DNA from: Halichoerus grypus
Taxonomy: Eukaryota > Chordata > Mammalia > Carnivora > Phocidae
DNA length: 64,000 bases
Assembly (NCBI RefSeq): GCF_964656455.1
Contig: NC_135714.1
Span: 165,990,243 to 166,054,242, forward strand
Direction of reading: 5' to 3'
The notes under the pieces are model-generated. The model saw nothing but the letters and a program-made list of their open reading frames with translations, ran no database searches and was not told where the DNA came from. Each line of letters starts with the position of its first letter. Position 1 is the stretch's first letter. Shown here piece after piece: positions 32,033-45,961 of this stretch. The position numbers were made by a program, and so were the translations under genes.

Positions 32033-35000
32033 CGGCAGCCCCACATTTGCATGGAAGTCTAAGAGCTAGCGTTCTAACTCGAAGAAACTACACAGTAGAG
32101 AAACCGTGCTTTAGCTACCGTCGACCTCTCTGTGGGCGAAGCAGTTTAGGGTGTACTGTGGCTGAGAGCCTGGGGGCATTTTCCATTTTGTAAAATCGGG
32201 GGAGAGACAGGCCGGTACAGAAGGCAGCTCTCAACTCACATCATGGTTATGGGGCTAGTACCGTTGCCCTGGGTGTGTGTGCAGGCTGAAAGACAGCCAC
32301 CTAACTCAAAGGAAAAACACGGTAGAGAATCCGTGCTTCAGCTCAAACAGCCGCTCCTGAGGGTGGAAGCATTTGGTTGTGTGCGTGCATGAGAGGACTG
32401 CAAGGGAGTCCAAAGTTTCTGCGAGTGAGACTCAGGCCCCAGCAAAAGGCAGAAGACGACTCCCCGTGTGTTTCATTTAGCTAGCACTGCGGCCCTACTT
32501 TTGCATGGAAATCTAATCGCTAGCGTTCTCCCTGGAAGAAACAACACGGTAGAGAAACCGTGCTTTAGCTACCATCCACCTCTCTGAGGGAGGAAGCACT
32601 TTCCAGGCTACCGTGGGTGAGAGCCTGAGGAACGGGTTCCTTACGTGAAACCGAGGGAGAAGGAGTCCGGGCGAGAAGGCTCCTCTCGACTCAGCTCTTG
32701 TTACCTGAAGCTAACACTTCGGCTCCATGTGTGCATAGGAATGCTAAGGGCTCCACACTGATTTGGCAGAAAGAAGCCGCTCAAGAAGCCCAGCTTCAGC
32801 TCGTTCGCCTCTCCACAGGGTGGCAGCATTTTCAAGTCTGCTTGAGTGCAAACCTGGGGAAGGAGTCCCAGCCGAATTCGGAGGGAGAAATAAGCATGGG
32901 CAGAAGGCCCCTATGGACTCAACTCTTGTTTCGGGAAACTAGATCGGCTCTCCCGTGTGTGCGTGGAGTCCTCAGTGCCATCCACGCAACGCAAAGGAAC
33001 AAAACTGTAGAGAACCCGTGCCTCAGCAAAGATCGCCCTTCCTGAGCGTGCACTTCATCTGTTGTGTGTTTTTGTGAAAGCATGAGAAATGGAACCTAAA
33101 CGTAACTCGGAGTGAGAAGCAGGCCTGGAAGGAAGGCTGCTGTCGACTCACCTCTTGTTTGAGGAGATTAGCACTGCTGTACCCTGTGTGCCTGGATGCC
33201 TAGTTCCCAGGCTACTAACACCAAGAATCAATCCTCTAGAGTGACTGCGCTTGAGTTAACATTGCCGTTCCTGAAGCAGGAGGAATTTGACCCTGCTCGT
33301 GTACGAGAGACCGGGGAAAGGGTCCCAGACGTGAAATGGAGTGAGAAACAGGCCGGTGCGGAAGGCAGCTCTCAAGTCACCTCTGGTTGATGAGGCTAGT
33401 GCCCTTGCCCCGGGGGTGCCTGCAGGCCTAAAGCCAACCACCTAACTCAAAGGAACAACTCTGTAGGGAATTCCTGCTTCGGCTAAAAGAGCCATGCCTC
33501 AGGGTGGACGCATTTTGCTGTGTGCATGCGTGAGCGCACTGCAAGTGAGTCCAAAAGCATTTTCCTTGTGAGACCCAGGCCCCGGAAGAAGCCAGAACAC
33601 GACTCCCCACTTGCTCCATGAAGCTAGGACTGCGGCCCCACTTTTGCATGGAAGTCTAACAGCTAGCTTTCTAACTCGGAGAAACAACACTGTAGAGAAA
33701 CCGTGCTTTAGCTACCGTCGACCTCTCTGTGGGCGAAGCAGTTTAGGGTGTACTGTGGCTGAGAGCCTGGGGACGGTTTCCATTTCATCATATCGGGGGA
33801 GAGACAGGCTGGCACATAAGGCAGATCTGAACTCACTACATGGTTATGGGGCTAGTTCCGTTGCCCCGTGGGTGTGTGCAGGCTTAAACACAGCCACCTA
33901 ACTCGAAGGAAAAACTCGGTAGAGAGCCTGTGCTGCAGGTAAAAGAGCTGCTCCTGAGGGTGCAAGCATTTTGTTGTGTGCGTGCGTGAGAGCACTGCAA
34001 GGGAGTCCAAAGCTTTTTGCGAGTGAGACTCAGGCCCCAGCGAAAGGCAGAACACGACTCCCCATGTGTTTCATCACGCTAGCACAGCAGCCCCACTTTT
34101 GCATGGAAGTCTAATAGCTAGCGTTCTAAGTCGAAGAAACAACACTGTAGAGAAGCCGTGCTTTAGCTACCGTCGACCTCTGTGTGGGCGAAGCAGTTTA
34201 GGGTGTACCGTGGCTGAGAGCCCTGGGACGGTTTCAATATCGTAATATCGGGGAGAGACAGGCCGGTACAGAAGGCAGCTCTCAAATCACATCATGGTTA
34301 TGGGGCTAGTACCATTGCCCAGGGTGTGTGTGCAGGCTTAAACACAGCCACCTAACTCGAAGGAAAAACTCGGTTGAGAGCCTGTGCTGCAGGTAAAACA
34401 GCTGCTCCTGAGGGTGGCAGCATTTTGTCGTGGGCGTGCGTGAGAGCACTGCAAGGGAGTCCAGACCCATTTTCCGTGTGGGACTCAGGCCCCGGCAGAA
34501 GACAGAACACGACTCCCCACTTGTTTCATGAAGCTAGCACTGCGGCCCCACTTTTGCATGGAAGTCTAATAGCAAGCGTTCTTTATTATTATTATTATTA
34601 AATGTTTTTATTGTTATGTTAATCCCCATACATTACATCATTAGTTTTAGATATAGTGTTCCATGATTCATTGTTTGTGCATATCACCCAGTGCTCCATG
34701 CAGATCGTGCCCTGCTCAATACCCATCACCAGGCTAACCCATCCTCCCACCCCCCTCCCCTCTAGAACCCTCAGTTTGTTTTTCAGAGTCCATCGTCTCT
34801 CATGGTTCTTTTCCCCCTCCGATTTTCCCCCCTTCATTCTTCCCCTCCTGCTACATTCTTCTTCCTCTTTTTTTCTTTCTTAACATATATTGCATTATTT
34901 GTTTCAGAGGTACAGATCTGAGATTCAACAGTCTTGCACAATTCACAGCGCTTACCAGAACACATACCCTCCCCAGTGTCCAACACCCAGTGACCCCATC

Positions 35001-37370
35001 CCTCCCACCCCAGCCCCCACTCCATCAACCCTCAGTTTGTTTCCTGAGATTAAGAATTCCTCATATCAGTGAGGTCATATGATACATGTCTTTCTCTGTT
35101 TGACTTATTTCGCTCAGCATGATACCCTCCAGTTCCATCCACGTCGTTGCAGATGGCAAGATCTCATTCCTTTTGATGGCTGCATAATATTCCATTGTAT
35201 ATATATATATATATACCCCCTCTTCTTTATCCATTCATCTGTTGGTGGACATCTTGGCTCTTTCCACAGTTTGGCTATTGTGGACATTAATAGCAAGCGT
35301 TCTAACTCGGAGAAACAACACTGAAGAGAAACCGTGCTTTAGCTACTGACGACCTCTGTGTGGGAGGAAGCAGTTTAGGGTGTACGGTGGGTGAGAGCCT
35401 GGGGACGGGTTCCGTTTCCTAAAATCGAGGGAGAGACAGCCCGGAGAGAAGGCAGCTCTCAACTCACACCATGGTTATGGGGCTAGTACCGTTGCCCCGG
35501 GTGTGTGTGCAGGCTTCATGAAAACCGCCTAACTCGAAGGAAAAACTCGCTGGAGAATCCATGCTTCAGCTAAAAGAGCCGCTCTTGAAGGTGGAAGCAT
35601 TATGTTGTGTGCGTGCATGAGAGCCCTGCAAGGGAGTCCAAAGCTTTTTGTGAGTGAGCCTCAGGCCCCAGCAGAAGGCAGAACACGACTCCCCATGTGT
35701 TTCATCACGCTAGCACGGCAGCCCCACTTTTGCATGGAAGTCTAACAGCTAGTGTTCTAACTCGAAGAAACAACACTGTAGAGAAACCCTGCTTTAGCTA
35801 CCGTCGACCTCTAGATGGAGGAAGTATTACACGGAGTACCGTGGCTGAGAGCCTGGGGAACGGGTTCCATACGTGAAACCAAGGGAGAAATAGGTCCGGG
35901 CAGAAGGCACCTCTGGACTCAGCTCTTGCTACCTGAAGCTAACACTACTGCTCCATGTGTGCTTGGAATGCTATGTGCTCGACACTGACTGGGAAGAAAC
36001 AAGCCTGTCAAGAATCCCAGGTGCAGCTCATTCGCCTACCAGACTACTAACACCAAGAATCAATGCTGTAGCTTTACTGCGCTTTAGCTAACATTGCAGT
36101 TCCTGAAGCCGCAGGAGTTGTATAGTGTTCGTGTATGAGAGACCGGGGAAAGGGTCCCATACGTGAAATGGAGTGAGAAACAGGCCGGTGCGGAAGGCAG
36201 CTCTCAACTCACCTCTTGTTTATGAGGCCAGTACCCTTGCCCCGTGTGTTCCTGCAGGCCATAAGCCAACCGCCTAACTCAAAGGAACAACTCTGTAGAG
36301 AATTCCTGCTTCGGCTAAAAGAGCCAGGCCTCAGGGTGGACGCATTGTGTCGTGTGCATGCGGGAGTGCACAGCAAGTGAGTCCAAAAGCATTTTCCTTG
36401 TGAGACCCAGGCCCCAGAAGAAGCCAGAACACGACTCCCCACTTGCTCCATGAATCTAATACTGCGGCCCCACTTTTGCATGGAAGTCTGATAGTTAGCT
36501 TTCTAAGTCGAAGAAACAACACTGTAGAGAAACCGTGCTTTAGCTACCGTCGACCTCTCTGAGGGCGAAGCAGTTTAGGGTGTACTGAGGTTGGGAGCCC
36601 TGGGACGGTTTCAATACCATAATATCGGTGGAGGGACAGGCCGGCACAGAAGGCAGCTCTCAACTCACATCATGGTTATGGGGCTACTACCGTTGCCCAG
36701 GGTGTGTGTGCAGGCTTAAACACAGCCACCTAACTCGAAGGAAAAACTCGGTAGAGAGCCTGTGCTGCAGGTAAAACAGCTGCTCCTGAGGGTGGAAGCA
36801 TTTTGTTGTGTGCGTGCGTGAGAGCACTGCAAGGGAGTCCAAAGCTTTCTGCGAGTGAGACTCAGGCCCCAGCGAAAGGCAGAACACCACTCCCCATGTG
36901 TTTCATCAAGCTAGCACGGCAGCGCCACTTTTCAGGGAAGTCTAATAGCTAGCGTTCTAAGTCGAAGAAACAACACTGTAGAGAAGCCGTGCTTTAGCTA
37001 CCGTCGACCTCTGTGTGGGCGAAGCAGTTTAGGGTGTACTGTGGCTGGCAGCCTGGGGACGGTTTCCATTTCGGAATATAGGGGGAGAGACAGTCCGGTA
37101 CAGAAGGCAGCTCTCAACTCACTACATGCTTAAGTGGCTAGTTCCGTTGCCCCGTGGGTGTGTGCAGGCTTAAAGACAGCCACTTAACTCGAAGGAAAAA
37201 CTCGGTAGGGAATCCGAGCTGCAGGTAAAACAGCTGCTCCTAAGGGTGGAAGCCTTTTGTTGTGTGCGTGCGTGAGAGCACTGCAAGGGAGTCCAAAGCA
37301 TTTTGCGAGTGAGACTCAGGCCCCAGCGAAAGGCAGAACACGACTCCCCATGTGTTTTACCAAGCTAGCA
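32033..37370 (+). repeat. Higher-order unit 7, 5338 bp, (TA)9
   Basis: It is a close sibling of unit 6. It also shares CTCCATCAACC in the L1 (~35022) with unit 8 only. Private changes include GGGGGCATT (~32173), CTACTGACG (~35343) and TAAGTGGC (~37131). No gene is seen. Confidence 0.95.
34583..35287 (-). mobile_element. LINE-1 3' end, unit 7 (705 bp)
   Basis: Same insertion, with TA tract 35198-35215 (n = 9). It shares the two unit-6 variants and adds CTCCATCAACC. Confidence 0.96.
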
Positions 37371-40300
37371 CGGCAGCCCCACATTTGCATGGAAGTCTAA
37401 GAGCTAGCGTTCTAACTCGAAGAAACTACACAGTAGAGAAACCGTGCTTTAGCTACCGTCGACCTCTCTGTGGGCGAAGCAGTTTAGGGTGTACTGTGGC
37501 TGAGAGCCTGGGGACATTTTCCATTTTGTAAAATCGGGGGAGAGACAGGCCGGTACAGAAGGCAGCTCTCAACTCACATCATGGTTATGGGGCTAGTACC
37601 GTTGCCCTGGGTGTGTGTGCAGGCTGAAAGACAGCCACCTAACTCAAAGGAAAAACACGGTAGAGAATCCGTGCTTCAGCTCAAACAGCCGCTCCTGAGG
37701 GTGGAAGCATTTGGTTGTGTGCGTGCATGAGAGGACTGCAAGGGAGTCCAAAGTTTCTGCGAGTGAGACTCAGGCCCCAGCAAAAGGCAGAAGACGACTC
37801 CCCGTGTGTTTCATTTAGCTAGCACTGCGGCCCTACTTTTGCATGGAAATCTAATCGCTAGCGTTCTCCCTGGAAGAAACAACACGGTAGAGAAACCGTG
37901 CTTTAGCTACCATCCACCTCTCTGAGGGAGGAAGCACTTTCCAGGCTACCGTGGGTGAGAGCCTGAGGAACGGGTTCCTTACGTGAAACCGAGGGAGAAG
38001 GAGTCCGGGCGAGAAGGCTCCTCTCGACTCAGCTCTTGTTACCTGAAGCTAACACTTCGGCTCCATGTGTGCATAGGAATGCTAAGGGCTCCACACTGAT
38101 TTGGCAGAAAGAAGCCGCTCAAGAAGCCCAGCTTCAGCTCGTTCGCCTCTCCACAGGGTGGCAGCATTTTCAAGTCTGCTTGAGTGCAAACCTGGGGAAG
38201 GAGTCCCAGCCGAATTCGGAGGGAGAAATAAGCATGGGCAGAAGGCCCCTATGGACTCAACTCTTGTTTCGGGAAACTAGATCGGCTCTCCCGTGTGTGC
38301 GTGGAGTCCTCAGTGCCATCCACGCAACGCGAAGGAACAAAACTGTAGAGAACCCGTGCCTCAGCAAAGATCGCCCTTCCTGAGCGTGCACTTCATCTGT
38401 TGTGTGTTTTTGTGAAAGCATGAGAAATGGAACCTAAACGTAACTCGGAGTGAGAAGCAGGCCTGGAAGGAAGGCTGCTGTCGACTCACCTCTTGTTTGA
38501 GGAGATTAGCACTGCTGTACCCTGTGTGCCTGGATGCCTAGTTCCCAGGCTACTAACACCAAAAATCAATCCTCTCGAGTGACTGCGCTTGAGTTAACAT
38601 TGCCGTTCCTGAAGCAGGAGGAATTTGACCCTGCTCGTGTACGAGAGACCGGGGAAAGGGTCCCAGACGTGAAATGGAGTGAGAAACAGGCCGGTGCGGA
38701 AGGCAGCTCTCAAGTCACCTCTGGTTGATGAGGCTAGTGCCCTTGCCCCGGGGGTGCCTGCAGGCCTAAAGCCAACCACCTAACTCAAAGGAACAACTCT
38801 GTAGGGAATTCCTGCTTCGGCTAAAAGAGCCATGCCTCAGGGTGGACGCATTTTGCTGTGTGCATGCGTGAGCGCACTGCAAGTGAGTCCAAAAGCATTT
38901 TCCTTGTGAGACCCAGGCCCCGGAAGAAGCCAGAACACGACTCCCCACTTGCTCCATGAAGCTAGGACTGCGGCCCCACTTTTGCATGGAAGTCTAACAG
39001 CTAGCTTTCTAACTCGGAGAAACAACACTGTAGAGAAACCGTGCTTTAGCTACCGTCGACCTCTCTGTGGGCGAAGCAGTTTAGGGTGTACTGTGGCTGA
39101 GAGCCTGGGGACGGTTTCCATTTCATCATATCGGGGGAGAGACAGGCTGGCACATAAGGCAGATCTGAACTCACTACATGGTTATGGGGCTAGTTCCGTT
39201 GCCCCGTGGGTGTGTGCAGGCTTAAACACAGCCACCTAACTCGAAGGAAAAACTCGGTAGAGAGCCTGTGCTGCAGGTAAAAGAGCTGCTCCTGAGGGTG
39301 CAAGCATTTTGTTGTGTGCGTGCGTGAGAGCACTGCAAGGGAGTCCAAAGCTTTTTGCGAGTGAGACTCAGGCCCCAGCGAAAGGCAGAACACGACTCCC
39401 CATGTGTTTCATCACGCTAGCACGGCAGCCCCACTTTTGCATGGAAGTCTAATAGCTAGCGTTCTAACTCGAAGAAACAACACTGTAGAGAAGCCGTGCT
39501 TTAGCTACCGTCGACCTCTGTGTGGGCGAAGCAGTTTAGGGTGTACTGTGGCTGAGAGCCCTGGGACGGTTTCAATATCGTAATATCGGGGAGAGACAGG
39601 CCGGTACAGAAGGCAGCTCTCAAATCACATCATGGTTATGGGGCTAGTACCATTGCCCAGGGTGTGTGTGCAGGCTTAAACACAGCCACCTAACTCGAAG
39701 GAAAAACTCGGTTGAGAGCCTGTGCTGCAGGTAAAACAGCTGCTCCTGAGGGTGGCAGCATTTTGTTGTGTGCGTGCGTGAGAGCACTGCAAGGGAGTTC
39801 AGACCCATTTTCCGTGTGGGACTCAGGCCCCGGCAGAAGACAGAACACGACTCCCCACTTGTTTCATGAAGCTAGCACTGCGGCCCCACTTTTGCATGGA
39901 AGTCTAATAGCAAGCGTTCTTTATTATTATTATTATTAAATGTTTTTATTGTTATGTTAATCCCCATACATTACATCATTAGTTTTAGATATAGTGTTCC
40001 ATGATTCATTGTTTGTGCATATCACCCAGTGCTCCATGCAGATCGTGCCCTGCTCAATACCCATCACCAGGCTAACCCATCCTCCCACCCCCCTCCCCTC
40101 TAGAACCCTCAGTTTGTTTTTCAGAGTCCATCGTCTCTCATGGTTCTTTTCCCCCTCCGATTTTCCCCCCTTCATTCTTCCCCTCCTGCTACATTCTTCT
40201 TCTTCTTTTTTTCTTTCTTAACATATATTGCATTATTTGTTTCAGAGGTACAGATCTGAGATTCAACAGTCTTGCACAATTCACAGCGCTTACCAGAACA

Positions 40301-42708
40301 CATACCCTCCCCAGTGTCCAACACCCAGTGACCCCATCCCTCCCACCCCAGCCCCCACTCCATCAACCCTCAGTTTGTTTCCTGAGATTAAGAATTCCTC
40401 ATATCAGTGAGGTCATATGATACATGTCTTTCTCTGTTTGACTTATTTCGCTCAGCATGATACCCTCCAGTTCCATCCACGTCGTTGCAGATGGCAAGAT
40501 CTCATTCCTTTTGATGGCTGCATAATATTCCATTGTATATATATATATATATACCCCCTCTTCTTTATCCATTCATCTGTTGGTGGACATCTTGGCTCTT
40601 TCCACAGTTTGGCTATTGTGGACATTAATAGCAAGCGTTCTAACTCGGAGAAACAACACTGAAGAGAAACCGTGCTTTAGCTACCGACGACCTCTGTGTG
40701 GGAGGAAGCAGTTTAGGGTGTACGGTGGGTGAGAGCCTGGGGACGGGTTCCGTTTCCTAAAATCGAGGGAGAGACAGCCCGGAGAGAAGGCAGCTCTCAA
40801 CTCACACCATGGTTATGGGGCTAGTACCGTTGCCCCGGGTGTGTGTGCAGGCTTCATGAAAACCGCCTAACTCGAAGGAAAAACTCGCTGGAGAATCCAT
40901 GCTTCAGCTAAAAGAGCCGCTCTTGAAGGTGGAAGCATTATGTTGTGTGCGTGCATGAGAGCCCTGCAAGGGAGTCCAAAGCTTTTTGTGAGTGAGCCTC
41001 AGGCCCCAGCAGAAGGCAGAACACGACTCCCCATGTGTTTCATCACGCTAGCACGGCAGCCCCACTTTTGCATGGAAGTCTAACAGCTAGTGTTCTAACT
41101 CGAAGAAACAACACTGTAGAGAAACCCTGCTTTAGCTACCGTCGACCTCTAGATGGAGGAAGTATTACACGGAGTACCGTGGCTGAGAGCCTGGGGAACG
41201 GGTTCCATACGTGAAACCAAGGGAGAAATAGGTCCGGGCAGAAGGCACCTCTGGACTCAGCTCTTGCTACCTGAAGCTAACACTACTGCTCCATGTGTGC
41301 TTGGAATGCTATGTGCTCGACACTGACTGGGAAGAAACAAGCCTGTCAAGAATCCCAGGTGCAGCTCATTCGCCTACCAGACTACTAACACCAAGAATCA
41401 ATGCTGTAGCTTTACTGCGCTTTAGCTAACATTGCAGTTCCTGAAGCCGCAGGAGTTGTATAGTGTTCGTGTATGAGAGACCGGGGAAAGGGTCCCATAC
41501 GTGAAATGGAGTGAGAAACAGGCCGGTGCGGAAGGCAGCTCTCAACTCACCTCTTGTTTATGAGGCCAGTACCCTTGCCCCGTGTGTTCCTGCAGGCCAT
41601 AAGCCAACCGCCTAACTCAAAGGAACAACTCTGTAGAGAATTCCTGCTTCGGCTAAAAGAGCCATGCCTCAGGGTGGACGCATTGTGTCGTGTGCATGCG
41701 GGAGTGCACAGCAAGTGAGTCCAAAAGCATTTTCCTTGTGAGACCCAGGCCCCAGAAGAAGCCAGAACACGACTCCCCACTTGCTCCATGAATCTAATAC
41801 TGCGGCCCCACTTTTGCATGGAAGTCTGATAGTTAGCTTTCTAAGTCGAAGAAACAACACTGTAGAGAAACCGTGCTTTAGCTACCGTCGACCTCTCTGA
41901 GGGCGAAGCAGTTTAGGGTGTACTGAGGTTGGGAGCCCTGGGACGGTTTCAATACCATAATATCGGTGGAGGGACAGGCCGGCACAGAAGGCAGCTCTCA
42001 ACTCACATCATGGTTATGGGGCTACTACCGTTGCCCAGGGTGTGTGTGCAGGCTGAAACACAGCCACCTAACTCGAAGGAAAAACTCGGTAGAGAGCCTG
42101 TGCTGCAGGTAAAACAGCTGCTCCTGAGGGTGGAAGCATTTTGTTGTGTGCGTGCGTGAGAGCACTGCAAGGGAGTCCAAAGCTTTCTGCGAGTGAGACT
42201 CAGGCCCCAGCGAAAGGCAGAACACCACTCCCCATGTGTTTCATCAAGCTAGCACGGCAGCGCCACTTTTCAGGGAAGTCTAATAGCTAGCGTTCTAAGT
42301 CGAAGAAACAACACTGTAGAGAAGCCGTGCTTTAGCTACCGTCGACCTCTGTGTGGGCGAAGCAGTTTAGGGTGTACTGTGGCTGGCAGCCTGGGGACGG
42401 TTTCCATTTCGGAATATAGGGGGAGAGACAGTCCGGTACAGAAGGCAGCTCTCAACTCACTACATGCTTAAGGGGCTAGTTCCGTTGCCCCGTGGGTGTG
42501 TGCAGGCTTAAAGACAGCCACTTAACTCGAAGGAAAAACTCGGTAGGGAATCCGAGCTGCAGGTAAAACAGCTGCTCCTAAGGGTGGAAGCCTTTTGTTG
42601 TGTGCGTGCGTGAGAGCACTGCAAGGGAGTCCAAAGCATTTTGCGAGTGAGACTCAGGCCCCAGCGAAAGGCAGAACACGACTCCCCATGTGTTTTACCA
42701 AGCTAGCA
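37371..42708 (+). repeat. Higher-order unit 8, 5338 bp, (TA)9
   Basis: The L1 carries the unit-7-like states, but subunit 10 and subunit 16 (GCCATGCC) carry the common states and subunit 11 carries the unit 2-5 state. The copy is therefore mosaic. It has the CTCTCGAG variant at subunit 6 (38576). Private changes include AACGCGAAGG (~38328), CCAAAAATC (~38560), GGAGTTCAG (~39795) and GCTGAAACAC (~42052). No gene is seen. Confidence 0.95.
39921..40625 (-). mobile_element. LINE-1 3' end, unit 8 (705 bp)
   Basis: Same insertion, with TA tract 40536-40553 (n = 9). It shares CTCCATCAACC and CAGATGGC with unit 7 but has the common TTCTTCTTCTT. Confidence 0.96.
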
Positions 42709-45258
42709 CGGCAGCCCCACATTTGCATGGAAGTCTAAGAGCTAGCGTTCTAACTCGAAGAAACTACACAGTAGAGAAACCGTGCTTTAGCTACCGTCGA
42801 CCTCTCTGTGGGCGAAGCAGTTTAGGGTGTACTGTGGCTGAGAGCCTGGGGACATTTTCCATTTTGTAAAATCGGGGGAGAGACAGGCCGGTACAGAAGG
42901 CAGCTCTCAACTCACATCATGGTTATGGGGCTAGTACCGTTGCCCTGGGTGTGTGTGCAGGCTGAAAGACAGCCACCTAACTCAAAGGAAAAACACGGTA
43001 GAGAATCCGTGCTTCAGCTCAAACAGCCGCTCCTGAGGGTGGAAGCATTTGGTTGTGTGCGTGCATGAGAGGACTGCAAGGGAGTCCAAAGTTTCTGCGA
43101 GTGAGACTCAGGCCCCAGCAAAAGGCAGAAGACGACTCCCCGTGTGTTTCATTTAGCTAGCACTGCGGCCCTACTTTTGCATGGAAATCTAATCGCTAGC
43201 GTTCTCCCTGGAAGAAACAACACGGTAGAGAAACCGTGCTTTAGCTACCATCCACCTCTCTGAGGGAGGAAGCACTTTCCAGGCTACCGTGGGTGAGAGC
43301 CTGAGGAACGGGTTCCTTACGTGAAACCGAGGGAGAAGGAGTCCGGGCGAGAAGGCTCCTCTCGACTCAGCTCTTGTTACCTGAAGCTAACACTTCGGCT
43401 CCATGTGTGCATAGGAATGCTAAGGGCTCCACACTGATTTGGCAGAAAGAAGCCGCTCAAGAAGCCCAGCTTCAGCTCGTTCGCCTCTCCACAGGGTGGC
43501 AGCATTTTCAAGTCTGCTTGAGTGCAAACCTGGGGAAGGAGTCCCAGCCGAATTCGGAGGGAGAAATAAGCATGGGCAGAAGGCCCCTATGGACTCAACT
43601 CTTGTTTCGGGAAACTAGATCGGCTCTCCCGTGTGTGCGTGGAGTCCTCAGTGCCATCCACGCAACGCAAAGGAACAAAACTGTAGAGAACCCGTGCCTC
43701 AGCAAAGATCGCCCTTCCTGAGCGTGCACTTCATCTGTTGTGTGTTTTTGTGAAAGCATGAGAAATGGAACCTAAACGTAACTCGGAGTGAGAAGCAGGC
43801 CTGGAAGGAAGGCTGCTGTCGACTCACCTCTTGTTTGAGGAGATTAGCACTGCTGTACCCTGTGTGCCTGGATGCCTAGTTCCCAGGCTACTAACACCAA
43901 GAATCAATCCTCTAGAGTGACTGCGCTTGAGTTAACATTGCCGTTCCTGAAGCAGGAGGAATTTGACCCTGCTCGTGTACGAGAGACCGGGGAAAGGGTC
44001 CCAGACGTGAAATGGAGTGAGAAACAGGCCGGTGCGGAAGGCAGCTCTCAAGTCACCTCTGGTTGATGAGGCTAGTGCCCTTGCCCCGGGGGTGCCTGCA
44101 GGCCTAAAGCCAACCACCTAACTCAAAGGAACAACTCTGTAGGGAATTCCTGCTTCGGCTAAAAGAGCCATGCCTCAGGGTGGACGCATTTTGCTGTGTG
44201 CATGCGTGAGCGCACTGCAAGTGAGTCCAAAAGCATTTTCCTTGTGAGACCCAGGCCCCGGAAGAAGCCAGAACACGACTCCCCACTTGCTCCATGAAGC
44301 TAGGACTGCGGCCCCACTTTTGCATGGAAGTCTAACAGCTAGCTTTCTAACTCGGAGAAACAACACTGTAGAGAAACCGTGCTTTAGCTACCGTCGACCT
44401 CTCTGTGGGCGAAGCAGTTTAGGGTGTACTGTGGCTGAGAGCCTGGGGACGGTTTCCATTTCATCATATCGGGGGAGAGACAGGCTGGCACATAAGGCAG
44501 ATCTGAACTCACTACATGGTTATGGGGCTAGTTCCGTTGCCCCGTGGGTGTGTGCAGGCTTAAACACAGCCACCTAACTCGAAGGAAAAACTCGGTAGAG
44601 AGCCTGTGCTGCAGGTAAAAGAGCTGCTCCTGAGGGTGCAAGCATTTTGTTGTGTGCGTGCGTGAGAGCACTGCAAGGGAGTCCAAAGCTTTTTGCGAGT
44701 GAGACTCAGGCCCCAGCGAAAGGCAGAACACGACTCCCCATGTGTTTCATCACGCTAGCACGGCAGCCCCACTTTTGCATGGAAGTCTAATAGCTAGCGT
44801 TCTAACTCGAAGAAACAACACTGTAGAGAAGCCGTGCTTTAGCTACCGTCGACCTCTGTGTGGGCGAAGCAGTTTAGGGTGTACTGTGGCTGAGAGCCCT
44901 GGGACGGTTTCAATATCGTAATATCGGGGAGAGACAGGCCGGTACAGAAGGCAGCTCTCAAATCACATCATGGTTATGGGGCTAGTACCATTGCCCAGGG
45001 TGTGTGTGCAGGCTTAAACACAGCCACCTAACTCGAAGGAAAAACTCGGTTGAGAGCCTGTGCTGCAGGTAAAACAGCTGCTCCTGAGGGTGGCAGCATT
45101 TTGTCGTGTGCGTGCGTGAGAGCACTGCAAGGGAGTCCAGACCCATTTTCCGTGTGGGACTCAGGCCCCGGCAGAAGACAGAACACGACTCCCCACTTGT
45201 TTCATGAAGCTAGCACTGCGGCCCCACTTTTGCATGGAAGTCTAATAGCAAGCGTTCT

Positions 45259-45961
45259 TTATTATTATTATTATTAAATGTTTTTATTGTTATGTTAATC
45301 CCCATACATTACATCATTAGTTTTAGATATAGTGTTCCATGATTCATTGTTTGTGCATATCACCCAGTGCTCCATGCAGATCGTGCCCTGCTCAATACCC
45401 ATCACCAGGCTAACCCATCCTCCCACCCCCCTCCCCTCTAGAACCCTCAGTTTGTTTTTCAGAGTCCATCGTCTCTCATGGTTCTTTTCCCCCTCCGATT
45501 TTCCCCCCTTCATTCTTCCCCTCCTGCTACATTCTTCTTCTTCTTTTTTTCTTTCTTAACATATATTGCATTATTTGTTTCAGAGGTACAGATCTGAGAT
45601 TCAACAGTCTTGCACAATTCACAGCGCTTACCAGAACACATACCCTCCCCAGTGTCCAACACCCAGTGACCCCATCCCTCCCACCCCAGCCCCCACTCCA
45701 GCAACCCTCAGTTTGTTTCCTGAGATTAAGAATTCCTCATATCAGTGAGGTCATATGATACATGTCTTTCTCTGTTTGACTTATTTCGCTCAGCATGATA
45801 CCCTCCAGTTCCATCCACGTCGTTGCAGAGGGCAAGATCTCATTCCTTTTGATGGCTGCATAATATTCCATTGTATATATATATATATACCCCCTCTTCT
45901 TTATCCATTCATCTGTTGGTGGACATCTTGGCTCTTTCCACAGTTTGGCTATTGTGGACAT
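45259..45961 (-). mobile_element. LINE-1 3' end, unit 9 (703 bp)
   Basis: Same insertion, with TA tract 45874-45889 (n = 8) and an open ORF2 remnant. Confidence 0.96.
45737..45961 (-). pseudogene. L1 ORF2 C-terminus, frame open (unit 9)
   Basis: Same 74-codon state as unit 3. Confidence 0.88.
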
